Of a stretch of DNA of 64,000 nt, positions 25,743-34,168 are shown one piece after another. The translations under genes and the position numbers were made by a program. The notes under the pieces are model-generated. The model saw only the letters and a list, made by a program, of their open reading frames with translations. It was not told the DNA's origin and searched no databases. Source of the DNA: UBA1926 sp002337215 (GTDB lineage Bacteria > Planctomycetota > Phycisphaerae > Phycisphaerales > UBA1924); the NCBI GenBank assembly GCA_963973795.1, contig CAXBAF010000016.1, forward strand, positions 28,104 to 92,103, in the 5' to 3' direction. The stretch's first letter is position 1, and the number at the start of each line of letters is the position of its first letter.

Positions 25743-27524
25743 CTAGCGGAAGGTGGTTTGGATCGCCCGGTACGCCGCGACGATGCCGCCGAGCAGCACG
25801 GAGACGGTGCCCAGGGCCGAAAGCACACCGAACCCCTTGTCGCCCGCCGCATCGGCGAGGAACAGGATCGCCCCGCAGACCAGCAGCGCTGCGATATGCA
25901 GCGAGAAGGAGATGTTCTTGCTCGCCTGCTCGATCTCGTCGGTGAGGTCCTCGAGCCCGTCGTGCTTCAGCTGGACGGCGAGTTGCTCCTGCTGGATCAT
26001 CTTGGAGAATGCCTTGATGTCCCGCGGCAGGTTCTCGGTGAGTTCCGCGTAGGCGAGCGTCGTGTTCTGCACACGACGGCGCACCGCCGCGAAGCCGTAC
26101 CGGCGTTTGACGAGCGATTCGATCTGAGGCTGCACGTGTCCCACGAGATCGAACTCTGGGCAGACCGCCTCCGCCACGCCCTCGATCGTCGTGATCGCCT
26201 TGATGAGATAGACGATGTCGGACGGGCAGCGCAGGCGGTGTCGCTTGAGCTTCACGAAGAACTCGTTGAGCAGCGCGCCCATCTCGAGGTCGGCGAGGTT
26301 GCCGGTCTGGAACTTGCTGATGAACTCCCAGACGTCGGCCCTGAACCGGCGAGACGCGGCGTCCATCGGTTTCATATCCGTCAGCGAAACAACGACGTCG
26401 ATGACGCGTTCGAGATCGCCGTTGACCGTGCCGTGGACGAGGTCGGCGAGCAATTCCTGGGTATGAGGATCGATGCTGCCGGTCATCCCGAAGTCGATCA
26501 GGCAGATGCGGATGCCGGTGTCTTCCTCGCCAGGGGGGAGGGCCGGGGTGTTCTCGTTGGCGGTGCCCGATTCGTCCGGAGCGGGCACCCCGGGCGTCGT
26601 CTCATCCCTGAGCACAAAGATGTTGCCGGGGTGCGGGTCGGCGTGGAAGAAGCCGTGCTCGAAGCACTGCTTGAAGACAACCTCGGACCCGATCGAGACA
26701 ATGTCGCGTCGCTCCGCGTCGGTGAAGTCCTCGGGCTTCATCTCGCTCAGCAGTGTCCCGTCGATCTTCTCCATGCAGAGCACACCCTTGTTGGAATGCT
26801 CGGAGTAGGCCTTCGGGAAGCGGAGCTTGGGGTGGTCGGCGAACGCGCGGGACATCCGCATCATCGAGCGCTGCTCGAGCGCGAGGTCCAACTCACGCAT
26901 CACCTGCCGCTCGAACTGCTCGACGACCTCCGTGGGGCTGTAGCCCATGTCCTCGAACCGGCTCTCGGCGATCTCCGCGAGCGCCCGCATGATCTCGATG
27001 TCGGACTCGATCGTCTTGCGGATCCCGGGGCGGAGCACCTTGAGGATGACCTCGGTGCCGTCGTGAAGGACCGCGCGGTGGGCCTGCCCGACCGACGCGG
27101 CCGCGAACGAGTCGTAGTCGATCGAGCGGAAATGCTCATCGACCCTGTCTTTGAACAGCGACGCGATGTGCGGCTTGATCTTCTCGGCCTCGACCGCGGG
27201 GACCCCGGATTGCAGCTTCGCGAACTCGGTCGCCCAGTCCTCGGGGATCAGGTCGGGCCGCGTCGCGAGGATCTGGGCGAGCTTAACAAAGCTCGGCCCG
27301 AGCTCAACCGCCGCTTCGCGCAGCCGGACGGCGTGCGGCTGGCGGGAGATCTCCTCACCCGGCTTGTCGAGCCCGACCATCCGCTTGCCCTTGAGCAGCA
27401 TGCGGTCGATCGAGAGCTCCTGGACGACATCGGTGAACCCGAACCGCACGAGCACGGCGATGATGTCCTGGGCCCGCTTGATGTTGCGGATCGTGCGCTT
27501 GAGATTGGGGATGCGTGTCGCCAT
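25743..27524 (-). CDS. ubiB: ABC1/UbiB atypical kinase-like protein
   Basis: UbiB proteins are atypical kinases that support isoprenoid-quinone biosynthesis. The 593-residue protein has the family KxGQ-like helix (GPSFVKLAQILATRPDLIPE) and AAASVGQAHRAVL, the Ala-rich nucleotide loop. KVLRPGIRKTIESDI carries the ATP-anchoring Lys, and FFHADPHPGNIF followed by LIDFGMTGSID holds the Mg-binding Asn and Asp residues. Two C-terminal hydrophobic segments form the membrane anchor. A Gly/Pro-rich loop between the two halves (about residues 310-330) looks like an insertion. mqnE lies directly upstream on the same strand, linking it to quinone metabolism. Confidence 0.93.
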   Translation of the reverse strand: MATRIPNLKRTIRNIKRAQDIIAVLVRFGFTDVVQELSIDRMLLKGKRMVGLDKPGEEISRQPHAVRLREAAVELGPSFVKLAQILATRPDLIPEDWATEFAKLQSGVPAVEAEKIKPHIASLFKDRVDEHFRSIDYDSFAAASVGQAHRAVLHDGTEVILKVLRPGIRKTIESDIEIMRALAEIAESRFEDMGYSPTEVVEQFERQVMRELDLALEQRSMMRMSRAFADHPKLRFPKAYSEHSNKGVLCMEKIDGTLLSEMKPEDFTDAERRDIVSIGSEVVFKQCFEHGFFHADPHPGNIFVLRDETTPGVPAPDESGTANENTPALPPGEEDTGIRICLIDFGMTGSIDPHTQELLADLVHGTVNGDLERVIDVVVSLTDMKPMDAASRRFRADVWEFISKFQTGNLADLEMGALLNEFFVKLKRHRLRCPSDIVYLIKAITTIEGVAEAVCPEFDLVGHVQPQIESLVKRRYGFAAVRRRVQNTTLAYAELTENLPRDIKAFSKMIQQEQLAVQLKHDGLEDLTDEIEQASKNISFSLHIAALLVCGAILFLADAAGDKGFGVLSALGTVSVLLGGIVAAYRAIQTTFR

Positions 27525-27532
27525 GCGTCGGG

Positions 27533-27538
27533 AGTTTA
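27533..27538 (-). promoter_or_regulatory. -10-like TAAACT box before ubiB
   Basis: Minus-strand TAAACT, 8-base gap, ATG at 27524. Confidence 0.4.
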
Positions 27539-27617
27539 TCGGTCTGGACCACCCGTGCGTTTGTCCAGATCCAGATACTTCCGGCAGATCCAGCGGACGG
27601 GAGGCACCGCGCAGTTG

Positions 27618-28976
27618 TTACGCGAGCTTCCAGGACCGTCCGTCCCGCTCGACGCGCCGGTACAACGTGTCCCGCTCGACGGGCTCGTACCCCGCTTCGG
27701 AGATCGCACGCCGGAGATCCGCGACGGTGGTCTCCTGGTGCGTGGACGCACCGCCCACCTTGGTGATGTCGTACCAGACGACGGTGCCGTCGATGTCGTC
27801 GGCACCCGCCTGGAGCATCGTCTGCGCCATCGCGAGCGTCTGCATGATCCAGAACGCCTTGACGTGCGGGAAGTTGTCGAGCATGAGCCGCGCGATCGCG
27901 ACGGTCCGGATGTTCTCGATCCCGCTCGGGCCGGGCAGGTGCTCCATTTCAGAGCCGTCCGGGATGAACGGGAGCGGGATAATCGTCTGGAAATAGCCGC
28001 CGGGGCTGCCCGCGGAACCGTCGGCATTCCGGGCCGCCGCTTCCGCCATCTCCGCCGTCGGCAGCGCCGCGCCGGGGGCGGTCAGCGAGATCGCGCCCAC
28101 CGTGATGTCCTCGGTCGCGGGCAGTCCTGGCTTGATGAACGCGTCGGTATCGTCGGCGTAGCCGAGCCTGGCGAGCGCCTGGTCCTGGGCCCTTCTCAGG
28201 ATTTCCATATGGATGAGCCGTTCGCGGCGCTGGTCGATATGCCCGTACAAGATCGTCGCGTTGGTGTTCAGGCCCAACTCGTGGGCGACGAGATGGACGT
28301 CGAGCCATTCGTCGCTGCGGATCTTGCCCTTGTGCGTCTCGTCGTGCACGCGGTCATCGAAGACCTCCGCGCCGCCCCCGGGCAGCGACCCGAGCCCGGC
28401 CTCCTTCAATTCCGACAAAATCAGCCGGATCGACTCTTTCCGCGTTGCCCGCTTGTACTTCTTGGCGATCTTGGCGAGGTGAACGATCTCCACGGCGGTA
28501 AACGCCTTGATGTGAAGGTCCGTCCCGTGCTCGGCGGCGACCCGCTTGATGGTGCGGATCATCTCGGGGTAGTAGTCCCAGGGCAGGTAGGGCTGCAAGC
28601 CGCCCACGATATGCATCTCGGTCGCGCCGCTCTCGCAGGCTTTCTTCGCCTCCTCGGCGATCGAGTCCATGTCGTGGGTGTACGCGCCCTCGTCGCCCTT
28701 TTTGCGGTAGAACTCGCAGAACTTGCACGACAGCGCGCAGATGTTCGAGTAATTGAGGTGCCGATTGATGTTGTAGTAGCCGACGCCGGGATGCAAGCGC
28801 TCGCGGACGACGTCGGCGAGCTCGAAGACGCCCCAGAGGTCGGGGGTCTCATAGAGCACCATGCCGTCGTCGAGGCTGAGGCGTTCGCCCCGTTGCACCT
28901 TCACGCGGATCGCATCGAGCCGGGGGTCGCTGGTTGGGAGCGGAGTTGTCGTGTGGGACAGTTCGGCGGTCGTCAT
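27618..28976 (-). CDS. mqnE: Aminodeoxyfutalosine synthase (radical SAM)
   Basis: MqnE joins 3-[(1-carboxyvinyl)oxy]benzoate and SAM to form 6-amino-6-deoxyfutalosine in the futalosine route to menaquinone. The cluster motif is CALSCKFC (Cys80, 84, 87). Family-specific blocks are IVGGLQPYLPWDYY, LPGGGAEVFDD and NATILYGHID. Near the end lie GIENIRTVAIARLMLDNF and ADDIDGTVVWYDIT. At 452 residues it is about 70 longer than usual, largely because about 55 residues are inserted before GYFQTIIPLPFIP. The start at 28976 matches the conserved N-terminus. It is divergent from the 29095 gene and precedes ubiB. Confidence 0.93.
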   Translation of the reverse strand: MTTAELSHTTTPLPTSDPRLDAIRVKVQRGERLSLDDGMVLYETPDLWGVFELADVVRERLHPGVGYYNINRHLNYSNICALSCKFCEFYRKKGDEGAYTHDMDSIAEEAKKACESGATEMHIVGGLQPYLPWDYYPEMIRTIKRVAAEHGTDLHIKAFTAVEIVHLAKIAKKYKRATRKESIRLILSELKEAGLGSLPGGGAEVFDDRVHDETHKGKIRSDEWLDVHLVAHELGLNTNATILYGHIDQRRERLIHMEILRRAQDQALARLGYADDTDAFIKPGLPATEDITVGAISLTAPGAALPTAEMAEAAARNADGSAGSPGGYFQTIIPLPFIPDGSEMEHLPGPSGIENIRTVAIARLMLDNFPHVKAFWIMQTLAMAQTMLQAGADDIDGTVVWYDITKVGGASTHQETTVADLRRAISEAGYEPVERDTLYRRVERDGRSWKLA

Positions 28977-28981
28977 GCTCA

Positions 28982-29009
28982 ATAGTAGCGTTGAACGGGC
29001 TATTTTCAA
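28982..29009 (-). promoter_or_regulatory. Promoter of mqnE with -10 box 5 bases before ATG
   Basis: Minus-strand TTGAAA (29004-29009), a 16-base spacer and TACTAT (28982-28987), then 5 bases to ATG 28976. It is the best-formed complete promoter of the short-leader class. Confidence 0.6.
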
Positions 29010-29082
29010 AGAATTTTGAAATCTAGAAAGCAATTCGGCGTCGGTCCGAGTCCGGTCAAAACGGGGGTACCGATTCTCCGAC

Positions 29083-29088
29083 TAATCT
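29083..29088 (+). promoter_or_regulatory. -10-like TAATCT box before the 29095 gene
   Basis: TAATCT, 6-base gap, ATG at 29095. Confidence 0.5.
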
Positions 29089-29094
29089 GCTGCC

Positions 29095-29418
29095 ATGCCA
29101 CTCTGGGTCTGGATCTCGGTCTCCCTCGTCGCGGGAATCACGCTGGGTGTGATCATCTGGACCATGTCATACCCCCGCGTTGCGACGACCATCAGTCAGA
29201 CGCCCGGCCCCGAACTTCCCGAGCACCTTGCCCCGGGGTGGTACGCCCAATGTTCCAAGTGCGGCAAAGCCCGGACGCTCGCGAGCGTGGGGGGGATCCG
29301 CATCGGTGCAAACCGCGGCGCAAAGAAGGCCACGCTTGGCTGGTGCCGGGCGTGCCAAGGGCTGCGGATCGTTCGGATCATCCATAAATCACGGCTCGTC
29401 GGCCGCGTTGACACGTGA
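29095..29418 (+). CDS. Small membrane protein with zinc-ribbon-like Cys pairs
   Basis: The 107-residue product has one N-terminal transmembrane helix (WVWISVSLVAGITLGVIIWTM) and then a soluble part with CSKCGKARTLAS and GWCRACQGLRIVRI. These are two CxxC pairs spaced like a treble-clef or rubredoxin-type zinc ribbon. No family is recognised. It stands between divergent mqnE and the dnaK regulatory region. It could be a membrane-attached metal-binding adaptor, but that is speculation from the layout. Confidence 0.6.
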   Translation: MPLWVWISVSLVAGITLGVIIWTMSYPRVATTISQTPGPELPEHLAPGWYAQCSKCGKARTLASVGGIRIGANRGAKKATLGWCRACQGLRIVRIIHKSRLVGRVDT

Positions 29419-29470
29419 CATAGTGACCGGGCCGACCTCCGCAATCACGGACACGGCGGACTTCGAAACT

Positions 29471-29493
29471 GTCAGAGTGGCAGGGGTTCTGAC
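29471..29493 (+). promoter_or_regulatory. Inverted repeat upstream of the dnaK promoter
   Basis: GTCAGA (29471-29476), 11 bases and TCTGAC (29488-29493) form a perfect dyad centred about 90 bases before the predicted dnaK start. That is where an enhancer-binding activator of a sigma-54 promoter could sit. Its role is inferred from position alone. Confidence 0.4.
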
Positions 29494-29545
29494 GGCACGC
29501 CCGGCCTGAGCGTCCCTGAGGCCGATCGGACGCGGTCGGGAGCAG

Positions 29546-29561
29546 TGGCACAAGGCTTGCA
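29546..29561 (+). promoter_or_regulatory. Sigma-54 (RpoN) promoter consensus before dnaK
   Basis: TGGCAC (29546-29551), AAGGC, TTGCA (29557-29561) match the RpoN consensus TGGCACRNNNNTTGCW exactly, with the GG-to-GC distance of 10 bases. Transcription would begin near 29573, giving a leader of about 57 bases with an AGAAAGGAAA ribosome site. No CIRCE element (a TTAGCACTC dyad) is present in the gap. Confidence 0.6.
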
Positions 29562-29629
29562 GCAGTCCCCGCACGGCGTCATAGGCCCAAAAGAGAACTG
29601 GGCTCGCCGGTCAGAAAGGAAACCGAACC

Positions 29630-31546
29630 ATGTCCAAGATCATCGGCATCGACCTCGGGACCACCAACTCGTGCGTCGCCGTGATGGAAGGCGACGAGGC
29701 CAAGGTCCTCATCAACGCGTCCGGCAATCGCACGACCCCCTCGGTGGTTGGGTTTACCGACAAGGGCGAGCGGCTCGTCGGCCAGCCCGCCCGTCACCAG
29801 CAGGTCACCAACCCCAAGAACACGATCTTCTCGATCAAGCGGTTCATGGGCCGGCGTCACAGCGAGGTCGGGAGCGAAGAAAAGAACATCCCCTACGAGG
29901 TCACGGGCGGAGCCGACGAATTCGTGAGCGTCAAGGTCCGTGACAACACGTACACGCCCCAGCAGGTCTCGGCGTTCATTCTCGGCGAACTCAAGAAGAC
30001 CGCCGAGGACTATCTGGGCGAAAAGGTCGACCGGGCGGTCATCACCGTGCCGGCCTACTTCAACGACGCCCAGCGTCAGGCGACCAAGGACGCCGGCGAG
30101 ATCGCAGGCCTCAAGGTCGAGCGGATCATCAACGAGCCGACCGCCGCGGCCCTCGCGTACGGCCTCGACAAGGGCAAGAACGAGAAGATCGCGGTCTTCG
30201 ACCTGGGCGGCGGCACCTTCGACGTCTCTATCCTCGACGTCGGCGACGGCGTCTTTGAGGTGCTGAGCACCAACGGCGACACCCACCTGGGCGGCGACGA
30301 TTGGGACCAGGCCCTGATCAACTACCTCGCCAGCGAGTTCAAGAACAAGGAAGGCATCGACCTGAGCGGCGACGCCATGGCGATGCAGCGGCTCAAGGAG
30401 GCCGCCGAGAGCGCCAAGAAGGAGCTCAGCCAGGGCCAGCAGACCACGGTCAACCTGCCGTTCATCACGGCCGACCAGAACGGGCCCAAGCACCTCCAGG
30501 TCGAGATCACCCGCAGCAAGTTCGAGTCGATCTGCGACTCGCTCTTCAGCCGCCTGCGCGAGCCCTGCGTGACCGCCCTCAAGGACGCGGGTATCGACGC
30601 GAGCAAGATCGACGAGGTCATCCTCGTCGGCGGCTCGACCCGGATCCCCAAGGTCCAGGCGATGTGCAAGGAGATCTTCGGCAAAGAGCCCAACAAGAGC
30701 GTCAACCCCGACGAGGTCGTCGCGGTCGGCGCCGCGATCCAGGGCGGCGTCCTCGCGGGCGACGTCAAGGATGTCCTCCTCCTCGACGTCACCCCGCTCA
30801 GCCTCGGCGTCGAGACCATGGGCGGCGTGATGACCAAGCTCATCGAGAAGAACACCACCATCCCGACGAGCAAGAAGGAAACCTTCTCCACCGCTGCCGA
30901 CAACCAGCCGAGCGTCCAGATCCACGTCCTCCAGGGCGAGCGTGAGTTCGCCAAGGACAACCGGACCTTGGGCCAGTTCGAGCTCGCCGGCATCGCGCCG
31001 GCCCCGCGCGGCGTGCCCCAGATCGAGGTCGAGTTCGCCCTCGATGCGAACGGCATCCTTCAGGTCACCGCGGTGGACAAGGGCACCGGCAAGAAGGCCG
31101 ACATCCGGATCGAGAACTCGGGCGGGCTCAGCTCCGACGAGATCGAAAAGATGAAGGCCGACGCCGAGGCCCACGCCGAGGAGGACAAGAAGCGTCGCGA
31201 ACTCGTCGATGTCAAAAACCGTGGCGACGGGCTGGTGAGCCAGACCCGCCAGAGCCTCGAAGAGCATGGCGAGAAGGTCTCGGCCGAGACCCGCAGCAAC
31301 ATCGAGAGCGCCCTGTCCAATCTCGAAGAGAAGCTCAAGGGCGAGGACAAGGCGTCGATCGAGGCCGGGATCGAAGAACTCAGCAAGGTGAGCATGGAAC
31401 TCGGCAAGGCGGTATACGAGGCCGAGGCGGCGAAGGCGACCGGTGACGCGTCGGCAGCAGGCGACGCCACTGAGGACGGCTCGTCCGTCGAGGGCGACGT
31501 CATCGACGCCGAATACGAGGTCAAGGAAGACGACGCCAAGGCATAA
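29630..31546 (+). CDS. dnaK: Chaperone DnaK (Hsp70)
   Basis: DnaK is the ATP-driven Hsp70 that folds and disaggregates proteins with DnaJ and GrpE. The 638-residue product is full length. It begins IIGIDLGTTNSCVAVMEG and contains the phosphate-binding FDLGGGTFDVSILDVGDGVFEV, the linker DVLLLDVTPLSLGVETMGGVMT, a beta-sandwich substrate domain and an acidic helical lid. It ends in EVKEDDAKA. Codon choice is strongly biased to C/G-ending codons, as expected for a highly expressed gene. grpE and dnaJ do not adjoin it, so it is a single-gene unit with its own terminator and the sigma-54-like promoter. Confidence 0.97.
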   Translation: MSKIIGIDLGTTNSCVAVMEGDEAKVLINASGNRTTPSVVGFTDKGERLVGQPARHQQVTNPKNTIFSIKRFMGRRHSEVGSEEKNIPYEVTGGADEFVSVKVRDNTYTPQQVSAFILGELKKTAEDYLGEKVDRAVITVPAYFNDAQRQATKDAGEIAGLKVERIINEPTAAALAYGLDKGKNEKIAVFDLGGGTFDVSILDVGDGVFEVLSTNGDTHLGGDDWDQALINYLASEFKNKEGIDLSGDAMAMQRLKEAAESAKKELSQGQQTTVNLPFITADQNGPKHLQVEITRSKFESICDSLFSRLREPCVTALKDAGIDASKIDEVILVGGSTRIPKVQAMCKEIFGKEPNKSVNPDEVVAVGAAIQGGVLAGDVKDVLLLDVTPLSLGVETMGGVMTKLIEKNTTIPTSKKETFSTAADNQPSVQIHVLQGEREFAKDNRTLGQFELAGIAPAPRGVPQIEVEFALDANGILQVTAVDKGTGKKADIRIENSGGLSSDEIEKMKADAEAHAEEDKKRRELVDVKNRGDGLVSQTRQSLEEHGEKVSAETRSNIESALSNLEEKLKGEDKASIEAGIEELSKVSMELGKAVYEAEAAKATGDASAAGDATEDGSSVEGDVIDAEYEVKEDDAKA

Positions 31547-31601
31547 GCGACGTCCGAGTCCATGTGTCCGGGCGAATGGACCCCAATCCGGTTCTCGAAG
31601 G

Positions 31602-31625
31602 GCGGCCCCAACGGGCCGCTTTTTT
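31602..31625 (+). terminator. Intrinsic terminator of dnaK
   Basis: GCGGCCC-CAAC-GGGCCGC forms a 7-bp stem followed by TTTTTT at 31620-31625. Confidence 0.85.
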
Positions 31626-31689
31626 ATTGGGCGGACAGCCGGACGAAGCCGTATGAAAATTTTCAAACGCCCGCGAACTCGAGACAGAG

Positions 31690-31803
31690 AATGCTCGTAT
31701 CTCTCCTGTGGAACCGGGACTACTTGGCGGTAACCCGGAACCGCGTTTCATGTTTTCTCTCTCTCCTCCACAAGGCCGAGGCTTACCAGCTTCGGCCTTG
31801 TTT
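31690..31803 (+). ncRNA. Candidate small RNA ending at a second terminator after dnaK
   Basis: A second strong hairpin lies 145 bases beyond the dnaK terminator with no gene between them, so an additional transcript is likely. The 12-mer TCTCTCTCCTCC (31758-31769) abuts the hairpin directly and is identical to one beside the candidate sRNA near 46.7 kb. It could pair with GGAGGA-type ribosome sites. The 5' end is not resolved: weak promoter-like motifs occur at TTGGGC 31628 and TATCTC near 31699. Confidence 0.3.
31770..31803 (+). terminator. Second terminator-like hairpin after dnaK
   Basis: ACAAGGCCGAGGCT (31770-31783) pairs with AGCTTCGGCCTTGT (31788-31801) as a 14-bp stem with one G-U pair and a TACC loop. 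The T-run is short (TTTC). Confidence 0.65.
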
Positions 31804-31832
31804 CATTGTGCTCGCGTGCCGCAGTCTGGCGA

Positions 31833-32534
31833 TTACACGCCGCGGAGGACATCGAGCGAACCGTCGCGGATCTTCTCGGCCAGCAGCACGAGCGCTTGCC
31901 CACGGTGGCTGATCCGGTTCTTCTCCTCGGGTGCCAGTTCCGCACTCGTCGAGCCGCAATCAGGCCCGACGAGGAAGAGAGGGTCGTAGCCGAACCCGTT
32001 GCTGCCCCGCGGCACGCCGTCAGGCTCCGGCGAACCGATCCGGCCCTCGAACGTCCCGCGGACCTCCGCGAGAACCCGTCCTTCGGGCGACGCGACGCAC
32101 AGCATGCACACGAACCGCGCGACGCGACCATCAGCCGTCACGTCGTCGAGTTCTTCCAACACCCGTGCGTTGTTCGCTGAGTCACGGGCCGCCCGGTCAG
32201 CGTCCGGCGGGAAGCGATCCGCGGCGTACCGGGCCGAGTGCACGCCGGGCCGACCGTCGAGCGCGTCGATCTCCAGCCCCGAATCATCCGCGAGGCACAC
32301 GCGCCCCGTTGCGCGGGCGTACCCGAGCGCCTTGAGCCGCGCGTTCTCGACGAACGTCGCCCCGTTCTCCTCCGGCTCCGGATAGGACGAACCGAGCGAT
32401 GCGAGCCCCTCGCACGCGATGCCGAGTTCCCCGAGCACCGCGCCGATCTCCTCGACCTTATGGGGATTCCCCGTCGCGATGAGCAGCGGGGGGATGGCGA
32501 CAGAATCGGCGGGCTGAATCGTCGTCGGCGTCAT
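31833..32534 (-). CDS. rdgB: RdgB/HAM1 non-canonical purine NTP pyrophosphatase
   Basis: The enzyme hydrolyses dITP, ITP and XTP to monophosphates, keeping damaged purines out of nucleic acids. Family blocks are LLIATGNPHKVEEI, ENGATFVENARLKALGYARATG, LADDSGLEIDALDGRPGVHSARYA (metal-binding Asp) and GSNGFGYDPLFLV. The stretch KNRISHRGQAL closes the nucleobase pocket. ATG 32534 is chosen over the in-frame codon at 32609, which would overlap the divergent ALDH gene. A TATATT box lies 5 bases before it. Its 3' end converges on the region downstream of dnaK. Confidence 0.94.
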   Translation of the reverse strand: MTPTTIQPADSVAIPPLLIATGNPHKVEEIGAVLGELGIACEGLASLGSSYPEPEENGATFVENARLKALGYARATGRVCLADDSGLEIDALDGRPGVHSARYAADRFPPDADRAARDSANNARVLEELDDVTADGRVARFVCMLCVASPEGRVLAEVRGTFEGRIGSPEPDGVPRGSNGFGYDPLFLVGPDCGSTSAELAPEEKNRISHRGQALVLLAEKIRDGSLDVLRGV

Positions 32535-32539
32535 CCTCG

Positions 32540-32545
32540 AATATA
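32540..32545 (-). promoter_or_regulatory. -10-like TATATT box before rdgB
   Basis: Minus-strand TATATT, 5-base gap, ATG at 32534. Confidence 0.5.
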
Positions 32546-32591
32546 GCGCACGGCACCCGAGGTCCGATCGCCACACACAGGAAACGGCGAC

Positions 32592-32597
32592 TAAACT
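32592..32597 (+). promoter_or_regulatory. -10-like TAAACT box before the ALDH7-type gene
   Basis: TAAACT, 5-base gap, ATG at 32603. Together with the rdgB box it forms a compact 68-base divergent promoter region. Confidence 0.5.
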
Positions 32598-32602
32598 GGA
32601 CC

Positions 32603-34168
32603 ATGACAACCGCCACCACCACTTCGATTCTTGACACGCTGGGCATCTGGGACGACGAGCGCGTCGTCAAGCCGAGTGAGGCAACCGACAGCCATGTCCT
32701 CGTGGAGAACCCCGCGACGGGCGAGCCCATCGCCGCGGTTCGACTCCAGACAAGCGAGGAACTCGAGAAAACCACCGCCGCCGCGGTCGAGGCGTTCAAG
32801 GCCTGGCGCAAGGTGCCCGGCCCCGAGCGCGGGCAGCTGGTCCGAAAGATCGGCGAAAAGTACCGCGAGTTCCTCGAGCCGCTCGGCGAACTGATCGCCC
32901 TGGAGATGGGCAAGATCCGGGCCGAGGGCATCGGCGAGGTGCAGGAGGTTGTCGATATCGCCGACTTCGCGGTCGGGCTCAGCCGCCAGCTCCACGGCAT
33001 CACCATGCCCAGCGAGCGGGCCGAGCACATCATGAAAGAGCAGTACCTGCCCCTGGGCCCGGTGGGGGTCATCACGGCCTTCAACTTCCCCTGCGCCGTC
33101 TGGGGCTGGAACGCGATGCTCGCGGCCGTCTGCGGCGACTCACTCGTCTGGAAGCCCAGCCTGCTGACCCCGCTCATCGCGATCGCGACCAACCGGCTCG
33201 CGCAGGAAGTCGCCGATGAGGCGGGTTTCCCGGGCCTGTTCGGCCTCATCATCGGTGCCGATGACACGATCGGCGAGCCCATGATCGCTGACCGCCGCTA
33301 TCCGCTGATCAGCGCCACGGGGTCCTGCCGCATGGGGAGGCGTGTGGGCGAGGTCGTCGCCGGCCGGCTCGGTAGAACGCTCCTCGAACTGGGCGGCAAC
33401 AACGCGATCATCGTTGAACCCGACGCGAACCTCGATCTCGCCCTCAAGAGCATCGTGTTCGGCTCGGTCGGGACGTGCGGCCAGCGGTGCACCTCGACCC
33501 GCCGGGCGTTCATCCACGAGTCCGTCGCCGAGGACTTCATCGCCAAGATCGCGACCGCGTACAAGTCAGTCGTCGAGAACAAGCGGATCGGCGACCCGCT
33601 CGACGAATCCACGCTTATGGGCCCGCTGATCCACGAGGAATCGGTCCAGGCATTCGAGAACGCGATCGCCGAGGCGACCAAGCAGGGCGGCCAGCTGCTC
33701 GCGGGCGGCAAGCGGCTCGATCCCGAGAGCCTCGCGAACGACGCGATCAAGGGCGGGCACTATGTCGAGCCCACGCTCATCCGCATGCCCGCGGGCGAGC
33801 ACCTGCCGATCGCCCTCGACGAGACGTTCGCCCCGATCCTGTATGTCACCACCTACAAGACGCTCGACGACGCGATCGCCCTCCAGAACGGCGTTGTCCA
33901 GGGGCTAAGCAGCGCGATCTTCACCGGCTCGGTCGCCGGCCTCGGACGGTTCCTCGATCCCTCGGGGGCCGGCAGCGATTGCGGCCTCGCCTATGTGAAC
34001 CTGGGCACCAGCGGCGCCGAGATCGGTGGTGCGTTCGGTGGTGAGAAAGACACGGGCGGAGGCCGCGAGAGCGGCTCGGACGCGTGGAAGGCGTACATGC
34101 GGCGCCAGACCTGCACCATGCACTTCGGAGACAGCTTTGCGTTGGCACAAGGGATCCGCTTTGAGTGA
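32603..34168 (+). CDS. ALDH7-type aldehyde dehydrogenase (alpha-aminoadipic semialdehyde/piperidine-6-carboxylate)
   Basis: This is an NAD(P)-dependent aldehyde dehydrogenase of the antiquitin (ALDH7) group, usually acting on alpha-aminoadipic semialdehyde in lysine breakdown. The 521-residue product carries GVITAFNFPCAVWGWN and ISATGSCRMGRRVGE for cofactor binding. LLELGGNNAIIV holds the general-base Glu and SVGTCGQRCTSTRR the nucleophilic Cys. YVNLGTSGAEIGGAFGGEKDTGGGRESGSDAW is the characteristic ALDH7 C-terminus. It overlaps the start of rpiA by 8 bases, indicating one transcript, although the two reactions are not obviously linked. Confidence 0.9.
   Translation: MTTATTTSILDTLGIWDDERVVKPSEATDSHVLVENPATGEPIAAVRLQTSEELEKTTAAAVEAFKAWRKVPGPERGQLVRKIGEKYREFLEPLGELIALEMGKIRAEGIGEVQEVVDIADFAVGLSRQLHGITMPSERAEHIMKEQYLPLGPVGVITAFNFPCAVWGWNAMLAAVCGDSLVWKPSLLTPLIAIATNRLAQEVADEAGFPGLFGLIIGADDTIGEPMIADRRYPLISATGSCRMGRRVGEVVAGRLGRTLLELGGNNAIIVEPDANLDLALKSIVFGSVGTCGQRCTSTRRAFIHESVAEDFIAKIATAYKSVVENKRIGDPLDESTLMGPLIHEESVQAFENAIAEATKQGGQLLAGGKRLDPESLANDAIKGGHYVEPTLIRMPAGEHLPIALDETFAPILYVTTYKTLDDAIALQNGVVQGLSSAIFTGSVAGLGRFLDPSGAGSDCGLAYVNLGTSGAEIGGAFGGEKDTGGGRESGSDAWKAYMRRQTCTMHFGDSFALAQGIRFE

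Noticed and set aside
25758..28985. A 1075-codon open frame antisense to ubiB and mqnE
   Set aside because: It mirrors two well-supported genes on the other strand, has no domain or start signal, and such long antisense frames are expected from the GC-rich third positions of real genes.
29419..29629. CIRCE operator before dnaK
   Set aside because: No TTAGCACTC-N9-GAGTGCTAA dyad is present; the sigma-54 motif was found instead.
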